From Nymphaea colorata (Eukaryota; Streptophyta; Magnoliopsida; Nymphaeales; Nymphaeaceae): a DNA stretch of 64,000 nucleotides. Positions 1 through 12,267 of this stretch are shown in pieces. The translations under genes were made by a program, and so were the position numbers. The notes beneath the pieces were generated by a model that saw only the letters and a program-made list of their open reading frames with translations, did not search any database and was not told where the DNA came from. Within the stretch, counting starts at the first letter, position 1; every line of letters starts with the position of its first letter. The stretch spans positions 19,356,392 to 19,420,391 of the forward strand of contig NC_045139.1 of NCBI RefSeq assembly GCF_008831285.2, read 5' to 3'.

Positions 1-335
1 TTGCCCACCTGAACCATTCTGCCTTAAAATATAGTAGACTCATAGCAAGGAAGCCTCCTGCCCACCTACACTAACTAGAAAGAGCACAAACTCTTCATTC
101 ACTGTTCCACACAGATGCCACCAGCAACAGGGAAGATGCAGGAGTCACTGAACAACTACCCAAACTGTACAGTGCGACACGAAGTTCAACAGCTTCTCAT
201 TCCCCATCCTATTCTGTATTCCAGTTATTTGGTGGAAATGCCTGGAGCCGACGGATAATGGTGACGTCCACAAACTTTTCATGCAACATGATGTGAAAAA
301 CATCCCTACTTTTGCTGCATGGCCTCTCAACACAG

Positions 336-3300
336 CTAGAAAAATTTCCTTTTGAAGGACCGGGTTGTAGCCTGGTAGGAACGCATGAGTAGTCCAACAC
401 CAATCCCAATGCCAAGACACATTCCCAGGCCAATGCCAACACCAACCCGTACACCAGCATTAAACCATGTCAGTTCTCCATTGTCTTCAGAGTACACATC
501 TCCAGTATAAAAACTGTGGCTAATCTTGTCTTCAGAATCATAAGCATCCATTCTCTCATTTGCTACCTACATCCATGAAAATGGTTTACGGGAATCAACC
601 AAAATTCTTTTCATTTTATCGGATATGAAAAAAAAAAAAGCTATTTTGATGCTAAGTGCAGGGACTTAAGTGGAGAAAAGGAAATGGAAGTAAACAATGC
701 AGAAATAGCACATCATGAATAATAACCAAGAAACATAATTGTGCACCGGCCTTCCAAACCATTTTCTGGGGCTCCAAGTATAGACTGTTGATAGCTCCAA
801 ATGAAAGATCAAATGCCCATTGGGAAAAAGGCAAAAACAATTGGCAGTTATCAGTGGCAAGCTAAAAACCATTCTTCAAACCAGTCTGAACACGGTGAAC
901 GGAGAAAAAGTGAAATGAAGTGACAGATCATTTTATCAACTATAAGCAATGAGCACATAGCAAATTGCCTTATTAACAGGACACAGTCAATGCCCAACAA
1001 CACTGCACGTTCTTTCACAATTGCAAAGCATAACTTGAAAACTGAAATCCGTTTTCCCACAACTATGCAACCATATACAAGGCCCTGGAAGACAACAGTT
1101 TATTCACCAGATCCAATTGCCATTACTCATCATTTGGTTAGGTTCTGTCCGGCGCTTGAATAATATACTTCTCTATAATCCATGAATGACACAGTACATA
1201 TCAAGAATGGTACTGGTAACTGGCACTCGTGTGCATGGGTCAGAACAATATCTCACCACCAAGATTTGATTCCAAAGGCCACAAAGAGTGTCAGTGCACA
1301 CACCTAATGCTCATACCCTTTTTATACATTCTTGTATTGTATCCTATGTATCTCTACCTATGTTACATAGGTATGGGTACGGGTATGGGTGCAGCAATTT
1401 TAGAAGATCTTGGTACGGAGGTACGGCAAACAAAAATGTGTGTGTCTATATATATACACAACACATAAGACAATTTTTAATAGTGTCTTTCATAATTTCC
1501 ACATATAATCTCATAAACATAAATAAACTAACAAAAATATGGTTAAAACGTAAGGAAAACTGAAAAAAAAAAAGGTTTGGATCAGGAACTGATCTAAGCA
1601 TACCACTGCCGTACTGGTACTGGTACGTGGGCATATCCCACGTACCACTATGACATAGATCTCTATCCACACCTAGGTATCACTGTCTCCTACTTTTCAG
1701 GCACAAAGCGTGTTTGATGCCCTGGCGAAGCTTTACTTCAGATGAACTTTCAAAAGCCCATATGACGAGGCTTAAAATCAAGAAAAACCAAAGGCCAGTG
1801 ATGGAGAGGTCTGGTAAACTCGTCTGTGGAAGTCCTTTCAGGGCATCAAAAGGCTCCTTAGAGCTTGTTTGATTTCTCAGGATGCAAAACAGGACACTTG
1901 CGTGGATGCAGATACGCGCACACAGCAGACAGGAGAACATGGTGGAGCCCATCCAAATATCCATGCAGGAAAACCTTTTGGTGTTCCTGCATTCTCCAAG
2001 GTAAACCATAGAATACATGGAATGGCGTAGAATGATGTGCCCATTTCCTGTTTTCCACCCTAGTATACCTTCTCCTGATGTTATAGTTTCTCCTAGAAGA
2101 TTGTTTGTGGCTTAGCTGCTAGATTGTGATTCTAAATGGAGACCATATCCCATTATCTACTGAAAACCCAAAAGACTTACCTATATCATGAAAGAAATAG
2201 AACCCAAAGCATCAAAAAATAAATGATACAATCTCAGTTCTCTAAGAGATCTGAACAAAATATTTGTCACCGTAAAGCATATAATGCCAATTTCCTACTA
2301 GAATTTAATCTAATTTAAGAAAAACAGATGACCAAATAGCTTCCCATTTGGTGAAGCTGAATCATGAAAGAGGAGCATCGGTTTTTTCCTGTTTAAACAC
2401 AAAAATAACAAAGATAAACAAAAATAATTCCCTCTCATACAACTGGAAAATACCATGATACTAGACATGGAAATGTGTGCATCTAATAAGAAATATGCAA
2501 ATGATTGAGGGCCAGGCAGTAAAGAAAATATGACAGGCTGGAAGGTCCATGTAGATAGAAGGGGAAAAAGGGAGAAAAAAACCTCATAAATTACTGTTCA
2601 AGAGGAAGAATTAATTTACTGGACTGCTTCTGTCTCTTCCATTATGTAGTATAAGGTCTGGTTCCCTCTTTTGTGTGTGTAGAGACTGTATCCTTGTGAT
2701 TATATTTGCACATGCATAATCTCACCCTTGAGGAGGTTTATTTAAATTATTAATTGGTCATATACTTTGTCACAGATTTTCTATAACACCTGCTCGGCGT
2801 TTGAGGTGTTAACACCATTCTGCTGGAGAACCATCAAAGTTGCAGGCAACAATTATACCAAAATTGAGGCTTTCTTATTCCTTGACCAACCATAGCAACA
2901 AAGTGGACCAAATTCCGTGTCCTCCAAGATTTACTGAAGGAAATGGATGAAAGCACATTGCAAGATAATGCAAAAGCAATCATAATTGAGCAAGGCAGAT
3001 AAATTAGTTCTGATCATATCCAGCTCTTTACCTTTTTATCTTTTCAGAAAAAAAAAATCTAACTTTCATATCATAGATCAAGAGATGACTGGATTAAATT
3101 GTTTTGTACCTTAATTGCAGTTAGCAGTCCTCATCAGCCAACCAACTTACACACCATATAGTTTAACAAAAATTTTATTGACAGCAATGATCAACTTATA
3201 ATTGCTGACTGCATTCATGGCTATCTGAGAGGACCCAGTAGCATATGCAAGACATGATAATTTACAGGCTATGTGACACGGGTACATGCAATTTGCCCAG

Positions 3301-6004
3301 GTACCCGTGTCGGTATGTGGGTACAACAACAGGGTACGTAGGTACAGCTGCATTTTAAAACATTTAAAATTATATTTTCAAACTTAATTTTTTCTCTAAT
3401 TTTGATTTTTCCCTTCTTTTATATTTCCCTTCCACTAAGATTCTATATTTTCCACCCATTTTTCTTTAATTTTGAGAATTTTTGTGGATTGTAACACAAA
3501 GTGTGAAGTATTAATGTTTTTTTTTTTTCATTTTATCATTTTTGAGAATATATAATTTGCCATACCCGCATACCCACAACTTTCAAAATTTGCCGTGTCC
3601 AAACCCATACTACCATACCCGAACCCCTACCATATCCACATCCATGTGACATAGTTTACAGGATCATTTCATGAGGTCTAAATTAGTGATACATTGGAAT
3701 AGGGAAGCAAAGGCAATTTGACTGCATTTTTGCTTGTAAAGATCATTATACATGTTGAAGCAACAACCAGTAACAGGTTGTAGCATTAGTCTATGAGTGC
3801 GGTGTGACGACAAAGAGATCTCGAGAGATATCTTGATGGTCACTTCTTCAAGGAGAATTACCCAGGCTACTAATCATATGACAAGAAGTTATAAATTTAT
3901 AGTGAGTTTCTGGTTTTTCTTTTCTAGTTATTTCTTCCTATCGAGGGGAGGAATTCATTAGCAAAACTACCAAAGATATTCCAATCGGCACAAATTTGTA
4001 GCAAAATCTCTTACATAGCCAAATACCGGAAATAGATAATATGCTTTCCACCTCAGTGTCGAACTTGCCCAGCAGAAAAGGACTCTGAAGATGAATCAAG
4101 AGAAAAATGCATTTGTTGTGCAAATTTTTAGTGACCACCTGTACCTCACTCTTCTTTTTGAATTGACCAATGATGATTGGATTTGTCGAATGTTGAAAAG
4201 CACCAATTCTTTGTATACTTAAGACTCTAAGTTCATCACTTTCTTTAACATAAAGAGTTCTATTCTGAAATTCAAGATGACATTGGGCATATTTCTTTCT
4301 TCTCATACTCTCCAGCCTCTGTCAGTGGTAGGCTTGGGGTGTATTCTTGGAGTTCTCTGTACATAGAGCTTCCTCCACTGCCAGGAATTGAAAGCGATTC
4401 AGGGGTGGACGAAAAACAGCCAAGCTATGGGAAGGACAACTGGAAAAGGTTCAAATAATTACCTGGACTCCTAAGTAAATACTAGCACCAACGGGTGTTA
4501 TTGATCACAAGTTTGCAGCCGATAAAAGTAACTGTATATAGTACCAAAAGGCTCAAATTTATTGATTTGGATATCTCAAGAACATCTGTGGAGTTTAGAG
4601 TGAGAAAAGTAAGAAAGAATCAATCATCAGTCTCAAAATAAAGATGATACCGAGCCACTATCTTAAGAAGCCAGGTATACACAACTCGATGAGTCAATGC
4701 CCAGAAGGGCCAATACGAATCACACTCGCAAAGGAAATAATACTGAACATCATGCACCCCAAGACAGTTGTATAGCAGCGAGAACTTCGGTAGGGATGCC
4801 TGAAGAAATATAGCAGCGTATACAAGGATGAAGACAGTTGTATCGTGCACCGGTTTGATACGTTTTTTACCATAATGAATGGAATTTTTCATGAGTAATG
4901 TTTTCTGTTTATTGAAGCATCAAATTAGAATGAATAAATTCCCCTTTCTTAGTTGCGAAATCAAAATAAACACAGCACGAACACCTGAAAGGTATTCGAT
5001 AGCCTCTACAGGCCTTCTAGTACCAAGGAGTAATGATTCTGAAGCATATCATAAAAAACAACTTATTTCAAACAAGGCAACCTTTTTTTTTTCGAAAGAA
5101 CAGGTATGATCATCACTTGAAATAAAACTATTTGTCTAATTGAAGCACAGTCTGAGATGTCCGCAATTTTGTTTTCAATCGTCGGGTTTATAAAGGCCAT
5201 GTCCTGATTAAGAACCAAACAAGGGCCAAGTTCAACAATCAGGAAGCATCGTCAAGCAAATATAGGGGACAAGCATAAATGGAGGGAAAGAAAGAAGCAT
5301 GCCTGCAACGCCCTCTGACGTAACAACGCGATGCTTCCCGTCTGCTGCACCCCCGTCTCCTCTTCCTCCGGAATGGACTCCAGTGCCCCCTGCCGGACTA
5401 CCTTCTTCCTGGAAGCCAGCGGGATCGTCTTCGTCAGTATCAGCGGGAAACCCGAGCAGCATCCCGCAAGGTAGACCTCGATCGAAGGCGTCGTGGCAGC
5501 CCCTCGAAGAAACGGACAACCAGACCGCGGCGATGCCACGGCAGAGTAGCAATCCATGCTCCAGCCTGTCCTCCCGTCCTTCTCCAACCTCGGTGTCTCC
5601 ATTTCGCCCCACTGCGCCTCCACCCTCTCCAAGGAGCCACACAGAATCAGATCATCGTTCGAGTCCAAGACCTCTAACCCAAGCTCCCCGGCGATCCTGA
5701 CGCCGTCCGTGCTCACGTAGGTAACCTCCGCAGAGCCCCGATCAAGGCGATCCCTGCGAAGGCTAAGCGCCGCAGAATCCGACGGTGGGATCCGTACCCC
5801 GTTTATCTCAAGGAGGGCGCCAATCGGCCGGGGGAGTGTCCGCAGGCACAGCTGCTCCGGCGCGAGATCGACGCAGCAGGGCGAGATCCGCACGTAAAAT
5901 AGCCGGATCTCGAGCCACGGCGAGGGGTTAGGCACGAGACTCAACCCCAATTCCTCCATCTCCGTCCGACTCTCCCGTAGCTTCTCCAATGGCGGTAACT
6001 CCAT
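336..6004 (-). CDS. At1g01500-type membrane-anchored protein (two exons, about 310 aa)
   Basis: The coding exons are 6004-5303 and 566-336 (stop TAG at 338-336). The joined protein is about 310 residues, close to Arabidopsis At1g01500 (about 327 by memory), a family databases label 'erythronate-4-phosphate dehydrogenase family protein' although I see no dehydrogenase fold or NAD motif. Family blocks visible are SPWLEIRLFYVRIS near residue 30, LRRDRLDR near 83, VSTDGVRI near 96, IEVYLAGC and LTKTIPL near 180-195, and RQGALESIPE near 205. The last 44 residues are GELTWFNAGVRVGVGIGLG, then a glycine-rich hydrophobic segment and a basic tail, which suggests a C-terminal membrane anchor. ATG 6004 has a strong context (GCGGCCATGG) and an in-frame TAG lies 12 nt upstream. 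The intron (5302-567) begins GC rather than GT: CAG|GCATGC to TAG|GTAGCA, phase 0 on both sides. The biochemical role is unknown; the family assignment is firm. Confidence 0.88.
1358..1658. mobile_element. hAT-like MITE, copy 1 (GGGTACGG-rich)
   Basis: This 301-bp element begins CTATGTTACATAGG and ends ...CACTATGACATAG, so its ends are imperfect inverted repeats (CTATGT-ACAT type). It is flanked by near-identical 8-bp direct repeats, ATCTCTAC (1350-1357) and ATCTCTAT (1659-1666), the target-site size of hAT transposases. GGTACGGGTA-type short repeats fill both ends. It has no coding capacity and would depend on a transposase elsewhere. It lies in the intron of the At1g01500-type gene. Confidence 0.7.
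3269..3654. mobile_element. hAT-like MITE, copy 2 (GGGTACGG-rich)
   Basis: This 386-bp element starts CTATGTGACACGGGTA and ends ...ATCCATGTGACATAG. It is flanked by a perfect 8-bp target-site duplication, TTTACAGG, at 3261-3268 and 3655-3662. The terminal inverted repeats match copy 1 at 1358-1658 in type. The interior is AT-rich and non-coding. The perfect duplication suggests this insertion is younger than copy 1. Confidence 0.82.
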
Positions 6005-6299
6005 GGCCGCCCCCTAGGGTTCGCCTATTGCCGTCATGGACTCGCCAGATTCTCCGCCTATGAAGCGATGAATCTTCCCTTTACCATCTCCCAGGAGTCG
6101 CTTCTGATTACGGTTTCGTCGATCTCCGACCGATTTTGCGTAGCAAAACCGACGACGACGACGAATGAACGAGGGAAATGAAGGGGCGAGGTCAAAGGAG
6201 CTACGAGATCGGAGGGGCGAAGAACGGAACGGGGGTTTCGTTAAGACAGCCGCTTCATGGAGCGGCAACGAAAGCTCCGTCGGGTTAAGATAATCGAGC

Positions 6300-6306
6300 T
6301 TTTATA
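6300..6306 (-). promoter_or_regulatory. Probable TATA box of the At1g01500-type gene
   Basis: On the minus strand the sequence reads GGATATAAAAGCTCG, a good plant TATA box, about 300 nt upstream of the ATG at 6004. The intervening GC-rich stretch (6005-6270) would be a 5' leader of about 265 nt. Without transcript data the exact start site is inferred. Confidence 0.5.
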
Positions 6307-6821
6307 TCCGAGCTCCGGCCTTTGGCTCGAGGCCTCCAACCTTGAAGGAGGCGTTGAGTTTCATTGTCAAGGAACACTCTTCTTTTATAATAAAGACATT
6401 ATAATTTTAAACTATATAATAAAGCACCCCCATTTTTTATACATTTACCTTTAACCGTCTAAAATGCAAATAAAGAATATGATTAAATGAGGAAAAAAAA
6501 AACCTAAAAATATCAAAAAAAAAAAACCTTCTTAATTCCTTTGTCCGTTCAAATGTTCAAAGGAGAATATGGAACACTTTTTTTAGTGTTGAGTCGTTAA
6601 GATTGGAAGTGCTTTGGTTAAAAAACTGATTGAGTCTGCTTGCCTACGAAAGTATCGTTTTTACTCTCTGGTACTCAACTTATTTTTTTCTCTTGAAACA
6701 TATGTCAGATGGGATCATGCCATCAGCATTGAATTTTAAAATCTATGCACTTCAACTCAGATTTTTTTTCCTTTCAGGTACTAATAAGAAGTTACTTCTT
6801 GGAGCTTCGCTCCATTGTCAA

Positions 6822-6823
<2 letters not shown>

Positions 6824-6874
<51 letters not shown>
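6824..6874. repeat. (TA)n microsatellite
   Basis: This is an uninterrupted TA dinucleotide tract of about 50 bp. It is typical of the many TA tracts in this window and is likely polymorphic in length. Confidence 0.95.
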
Positions 6875-6876
<2 letters not shown>

Positions 6877-7650
6877 CTTGGTATATTCATTGATTCCAAT
6901 AAGATTTGTAGAGATTAAGTTGTAAAGATTTATTCAATAATCCAAAATACTCTTTAAAAAAGACAAGGGGTTTGGTTTAAGAAAATTTCACTAGTTTTTA
7001 TGTTTCTCCCCTCATTTGAATGGTGTTTTTATGGGAATCATCTAGATCATCAATTACAAAACATCAAACATTGAAGATCGCGTTTGTGTATATAAAAGCT
7101 AAATTATTTTTAAAAGCCAAAATACCCCTGAAATCATATTAAAGGGTTTCTTTCGCCAAAGTTGATTTGTTCTCACTCTCCTCTCTCTCGTAGTTTAAAT
7201 GGTATTTACAATTATTTTAAAAACAGTTTAGCTTATATATTTGCAACTTAATTTCTACTTTACGATGACCTTAGAATCAAGGACCTACATAATTCTCATA
7301 AAGTCTGATATTATTATAGATATAAAGCCAAAAATGTTTGTTTAGGAAACAAAATTGACATGTATATAAGTACGTTTGACATTACAGCAAATATACTACG
7401 TGGAGAATTATTTATTCAAAACCATAGACGAGGCATCAATAGGTGTGTTCTATCATAAACTATAGAAGAAATAGCTTTTATTTTTTAGAAAAAGAAAACT
7501 AAATTTTCTGTTCTGTCCTGTTATTCAGCTTAAAAAAGGATCTTGAATCTCCTTTTAAATTTTGTAGAAAATATGAACACGCTTTCTTTGAAATTTTGAG
7601 AAGAATTTGAATCCCGACCTTTCATTTTCCTGCTCGACCACTGCCTTCTT

Positions 7651-7750
7651 AAAGTACTTGCAATATTTATTCCGATGAACATGACAGTTTAAATTTAGAT
7701 GAAGTACTTGCAATATTTATTCCGATGAACAAGACAGTTTAAATTTAGAG
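7651..7750. repeat. 50-bp tandem duplication
   Basis: Two adjacent copies of a 50-bp unit beginning (A/G)AAGTACTTGCAATATTT differ at only a few positions. No coding or regulatory role is apparent. Confidence 0.9.
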
Positions 7751-9098
7751 AGCTACTTTATATCTTTTCATTTCGACCCAACATTTTAAAATCTTCAAAA
7801 CAGTAAGCATGTGGCTTTAAATAAGAGGAATTAATGCATGGGCCAGAAAAGGGAGCTACTGGAGATTGCTATTATCCTTTTATCAAGGAAATGGCTTACA
7901 AATCTGAGGCCTGTTTTTGAGATTATGGTCAAATGATTGGCCTATAAGAAAAGAATGGTAGAGTTCTGCCACCGCTAAGACGAGGCAGGTTTGCAGCTCA
8001 AAATGTTACAGAAGAAAACCATATCTAAAATTAAATTCCCTTAAACGGCCCTTGTAAAATTGTACCTTATGATCTATTAACGACCCTTTTTTTAATGATT
8101 TTTTTTAATATATTTTAACATATCTAAATGGATGAATGAAATTTGATAAAATATCTGCGGATAACATAAAGACAAAGAGAGTAAGTATAGAGATGTTTGC
8201 CGTTCCATGTGAGGTTGCTGAAAATTGTAGCTCTAGTCCTCCTTATTCTGCTTTATTTTTTTTCTAAAACAAGTAGAATGTTGCGTCTGATTAAAAAGTC
8301 GATTATATTTATCTATGACTTTAGTTATATAAGATGTTTGAGTCAATCCGAATTCTCTAGATAATGACATTTTTCCTTTTCAAGTCGGTTCCCACTCGAC
8401 AAGCATAAAGTTGATTTAATGGTACTAAGGAATGTTATCTTCCAAGCACATGACATTCATACGCTTGTTTTGATCGTTGATTTGTAAAATAACATCGCCA
8501 CATTATCTTTCTCCAAAACCAAGCAAGGATTTTAATTTGATCAAATTGCATCCCCACTAGATAAAACCATGTTTTCTTTCGTGGAAATCCAAGAACTTGG
8601 TGATTTTTGAGAAGCAAAGCCACCCTTTCTTTTTTCTACCTTTACTACCTTTAAGATTCAGGATTGCTTTGGGAACTGGGTGGTCTTATGTTATACCCTT
8701 CAACTCGAGTGTCATGTATGTCACTATTTATAATAGCAGCTACAAAAATTGAACTGAAGACGACACTCAGACCGACCAGCTATTCTATGCACCTCAAGAT
8801 GAAACCTAATATATTGATCGATATAATCTCAAGTGAAACTCTAAGACCACATCTGTTTCAAGCTAGATATGAGATCCCATGTAAAAATAAGTACTCCATG
8901 AAATCCATTGTCCAAATAAAACAGTAGATTTTCGATTCATGGTGCTTGTTAAAAACCTTAAGATTTGATGCCTACTTGGGCAGCCCACCATCAGGAAGTC
9001 GGGCCTGAAAACTTGGAGTTGAAATTCACAGTGATCATATCACCAAGTATCTCATATCCACACCCTAAGGCTATATTAGGCAATATGAGAACACTAAG

Positions 9099-9296
9099 CA
9101 GGGGCGAAGCTAGAATTTTTTTATGAGCGGCCGAATTAAAGTTTCTAAATGTTGACACAGACCGAAAAATATCACTTTTCAAAATATGTATATAAGACAA
9201 GCAAATTTTTAAAAAATTTACATGTAAATATATATATATAAAAAAAAATTGAGGTGGGGCCAAAGCCCATGCGGGCTCCGCCTTCCCTCCGCCCCT
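9099..9296. mobile_element. Mutator-like MITE of the AGGGGCGAAGC family, copy A
   Basis: The element of about 197 bp starts AGGGGCGAAGCTAG and ends CTCCGCCCCT, so its ends are inverted repeats. AACACTAAG (9090-9098) and AACACTAGG (9297-9305) flank it as a 9-bp direct repeat with one mismatch, the target-site size typical of Mutator-like elements. The interior is AT-rich (TTTACATGTAAAT and similar) and non-coding. Related copies lie near 25250, 26541, 27561, 28504, 45465 and 51205-51628. Confidence 0.7.
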
Positions 9297-11356
9297 AACA
9301 CTAGGGATCAAAGATCCAACTTCATACCTCAGGTTCTTGCTACTTAACGCGCAATCTAAGACCTATAATACCGAGATCAGATCTTCACTTTAACAGTGAA
9401 TCCCATTAACTGTGGATTTCGGATCAAGGTCGAACCGAATCTAAGAACCAAACCTATCAAACATGCTTAGATGGTGAAGTGGGTGGGTCGCTTTCAAGTC
9501 TCTGGTTTCAACAAAGTGGACCGCCCAAAGCAATAGAGGCTATAAACCAGGTCGTTTCATGTGGTGCCAAACCTAGCACGTAGCTTAACTACATGCCACA
9601 GACTCCTTGACAACATATCTAAATGTTGCGACTGATGTAACCAAAATCTCTTGTATTTTTTGTGGACCGATGAGTCCAATTTCGAGCCTTTTGGAGCCTC
9701 ACATATAAGATTTGCACCCAGCCATTCAACCATGCATGTCTGATTGGACTAGAGTCTAGACGGACCTTGGCTTAGTCGAGCTTCATCTGGGTCTCAAATA
9801 AGCTGGCAATGGGCCCATATTGGATAAGATATGGAAGTCATATATAATAAATGAAAAGAGTGGCAATATGGTCACGTCACATCGTTTTCACCAAGTTATT
9901 TGTTCTTTAATTTAAGTGGCCCATCGTATCTTATGTGATTTACATGAAAAATTCATCACCAAGTAAGCCCATCCTTGTTGGTTGCCATATTCATGTGTTG
10001 TCATTATCAAACTTTATCGGTTTTGGTATCTCCCTATTTCAATTCCTCTCTATTTATTGCGTTTGTATCCTTATCTAAGTATTAGTTCAAATTATATGTA
10101 AGTGTAAAACCAAAATAAAAGAGGTAAGGCCTCACAGCCAAAGCTCACCCAGAGGCGAAGCTAAAAAAAATTAGTTGGAAAGACACTCGTTTAACAATAG
10201 TTATATCTGATGGGACACTTAGGTATATATAAAGATAAATGTTTAAAGATGTCTATTTAAAAATAAATAAATAAATTTTAAGAGACTGGCGTGGGCAACT
10301 GCCCACACTAGTCACTATGTGGCTCTACCACTAAGCTCACCTCCCTTCATCGTTCTCTCTGCCTCTCGGTCTAAAGCAGCATTAAGACTTGGTTCGTCAT
10401 ATGATGTATTGTTTAGTTCCAGTGTTGCAGACGCTACCATTGGTAGTATAGAAAAGTTGAAAACGCATAGTCAATCGTCAACACTCGACTTATCAGTTAA
10501 TGTTACCTTTATCAGATATAAAAAAAAAATATCCTATTAGGAAATAAGATCGAATTCAAATTTAATAAATGGCATCCGATCATATTCAGATCTACATAAA
10601 TATCTGATCAGATTCAAATGCGGAATCATATCGGATTCATTTTTAGACAAATAGCTTGTATCTAATTCTATTAAAATTTGAAAATTAGCAAATTTTAGTT
10701 TAAAATTTGGATTTGGATTCAGATATAATTTTTTATTCAATTTCAAATCTGAATCCAAATTAAAATCCGAGTATGTGAATAAAAAAAAAACGGATATGAG
10801 AAAGGATATATCCAATCTAGATCGGAGCAGTTAACATCCTTAGTTTATAATTGACAACCTCGGCGCTGGTAATGATAAGAATTTGATGTGGAGGCGAATC
10901 ATTTTAAGAAATAAATGGCAAGACACTCGAGCCGCCCAGCAATGTGAACCGCATTTATTTTTGTCAACGTCGTCTACTCATCAATATAGTGTCAACGAAA
11001 CGAGTGGTTCTTACACTTGAGTTTGGGAGACTTTGTAAGGCGAAAATGTATGAGATGAAATGGACAATACGATGATTTATTCAAATAATGATATCGACAA
11101 TTGATCGTTATTGAGCTTTTATGAAAAATTTAGTTTTGGGTAAAAGTATAAACATATTATTGCTTAATAGTTACAACGGTTGATCCTTAACAAGCAAGAC
11201 AGGGAAAAAAAAAATTAGATTTTGGTGAATCTGACTGATTATCATGTTGCGGCCGGCCGAAGTGCCGCAGCTATTGTGTTCGGTCATCGCCGAGGCCAGC
11301 TGCCTTCTGGGCGTTCCGATAGCAGAAGGAGGTGTGGGCTGCTGCGGGCCATTGTT

Positions 11357-11368
11357 CACACCAGCCCA

Positions 11369-11401
<33 letters not shown>

Positions 11402-11425
11402 AAAAGTGTCAAGTGGGCTGGTGTG
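11357..11425. repeat. Inverted repeat flanking a (TA)n tract
   Basis: CACACCAGCCCACTT at 11357-11371 is the exact reverse complement of AAGTGGGCTGGTGTG at 11411-11425. A (TA)n tract (11371-11399) and ten other bases form the loop. This could be a small fold-back element or the conserved ends of one. Confidence 0.75.
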
Positions 11426-12040
11426 AGCACAAGTATGGTTCTAATTTTTATTGGATGTCTTCCAAAAGACAATTTATAACCATAATTTTTATTGGATGTC
11501 TTAGAAAAGACAATTTATGCACAACTAACCCTTAAAGTCTAAAACTCTAAAATTAGTACTCCTTAATCAGAGTTCTCTAGCTCCACCCTGTAAGTCCCTT
11601 TGAGACTTTTGCCTTTGATTTGAACGGTGAAGGAAGCAATAAAGAGGCAAAAGATTTTAAGAAAGTGTTGGAGGACTTTTGCCATCTGTCAGGTTTATAA
11701 CATTTATTCAATATCTTTTAAACCTTATACACAATTTGGATTTCGCATTTGACTCGTTTATGATTATATGTTGCATAGTATCTTTTTGCTTTTGAGAGTG
11801 TAAAGTCTCATGTTCTAAGTACAATGTTTCCTCATGGCGTAAAATAATTCAATTTCATGTTTCTTGTTTATCTTATCTTGCTTCTAGTAAAATACCCCAA
11901 GAAGAGAATCAATAAGGCCTCTGATCATGTGACAAAAGCAACTATAGATCACAAGCGGCCGACCGACCGACTGTCCTTGGGAGATTTGGGAGTTGTTTGA
12001 TTGCAGTAAGCATGCGTTTCATGTATCTACCTAAAACATT

Positions 12041-12055
12041 GAAATATATAATATA
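12041..12055 (+). promoter_or_regulatory. Possible TATA region of LTO1
   Basis: An ATATATAATATAC stretch lies about 215 nt upstream of the LTO1 start codon and is the only TATA-like sequence near it. A 10-bp inverted repeat, AATGGGTTGG (12129-12138) with CCAACCCATT (12155-12164), lies between it and the ATG. The assignment rests on position only. Confidence 0.3.
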
Positions 12056-12267
12056 CAATCACTGTTGCTGAACACCTCCTTTTGTTTACATGAATCAATA
12101 AGGCCTGGACTTGACACGGTCCGGTTGTAATGGGTTGGGCGTTGTGGGCATGGTCCAACCCATTGGTTGCCCGCCGTGGTAACATGGGCTGTGACGCAGA
12201 AGTCTCTTCGGGCGCAGATTCTCTGGGGATAACGTGAAGAGCCAATGATGAGTGAGTGATCGCTTTC

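Larger units (their letters stand above)
567..5302 (-). other. Large intron of the At1g01500-type gene
   Basis: This intron of about 4.7 kb carries two small hAT-like elements (1358-1658 and 3269-3654). Open frames of 122 codons (3938-4306, minus) and 90 codons (4620-4892, minus) occur, but neither resembles a known protein and both are AT-rich. The rest is AT-rich sequence without recognisable structure. Family similarity runs straight from ...RQRALQ to VANER..., so no extra coding exon is needed. Confidence 0.75.
6310..12030. other. Gene-free region with small elements and repeats
   Basis: No gene is recognised between the divergently transcribed At1g01500-type gene and LTO1. The region holds a (TA)n tract (6824-6874), a 50-bp tandem duplication (7651-7750), a MITE (9099-9296), a diverged MITE-like copy near 10143-10330, a repeat of GGATATCCGAATC type near 10545-10850, and a 15-bp inverted repeat around a (TA)n tract (11357-11425). 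Open frames are short, AT-rich and unlike known proteins. Confidence 0.6.

Noticed and set aside
5299-5700. 133-codon plus-strand frame rich in Pro and Ser
   Set aside because: It lies entirely opposite exon 1 of the At1g01500-type gene and reflects that exon's GC-rich codons.
7607-7625. TTTGAATCCCGACC, like a tRNA T arm on the minus strand
   Set aside because: No matching A box, stems or anticodon arm nearby.
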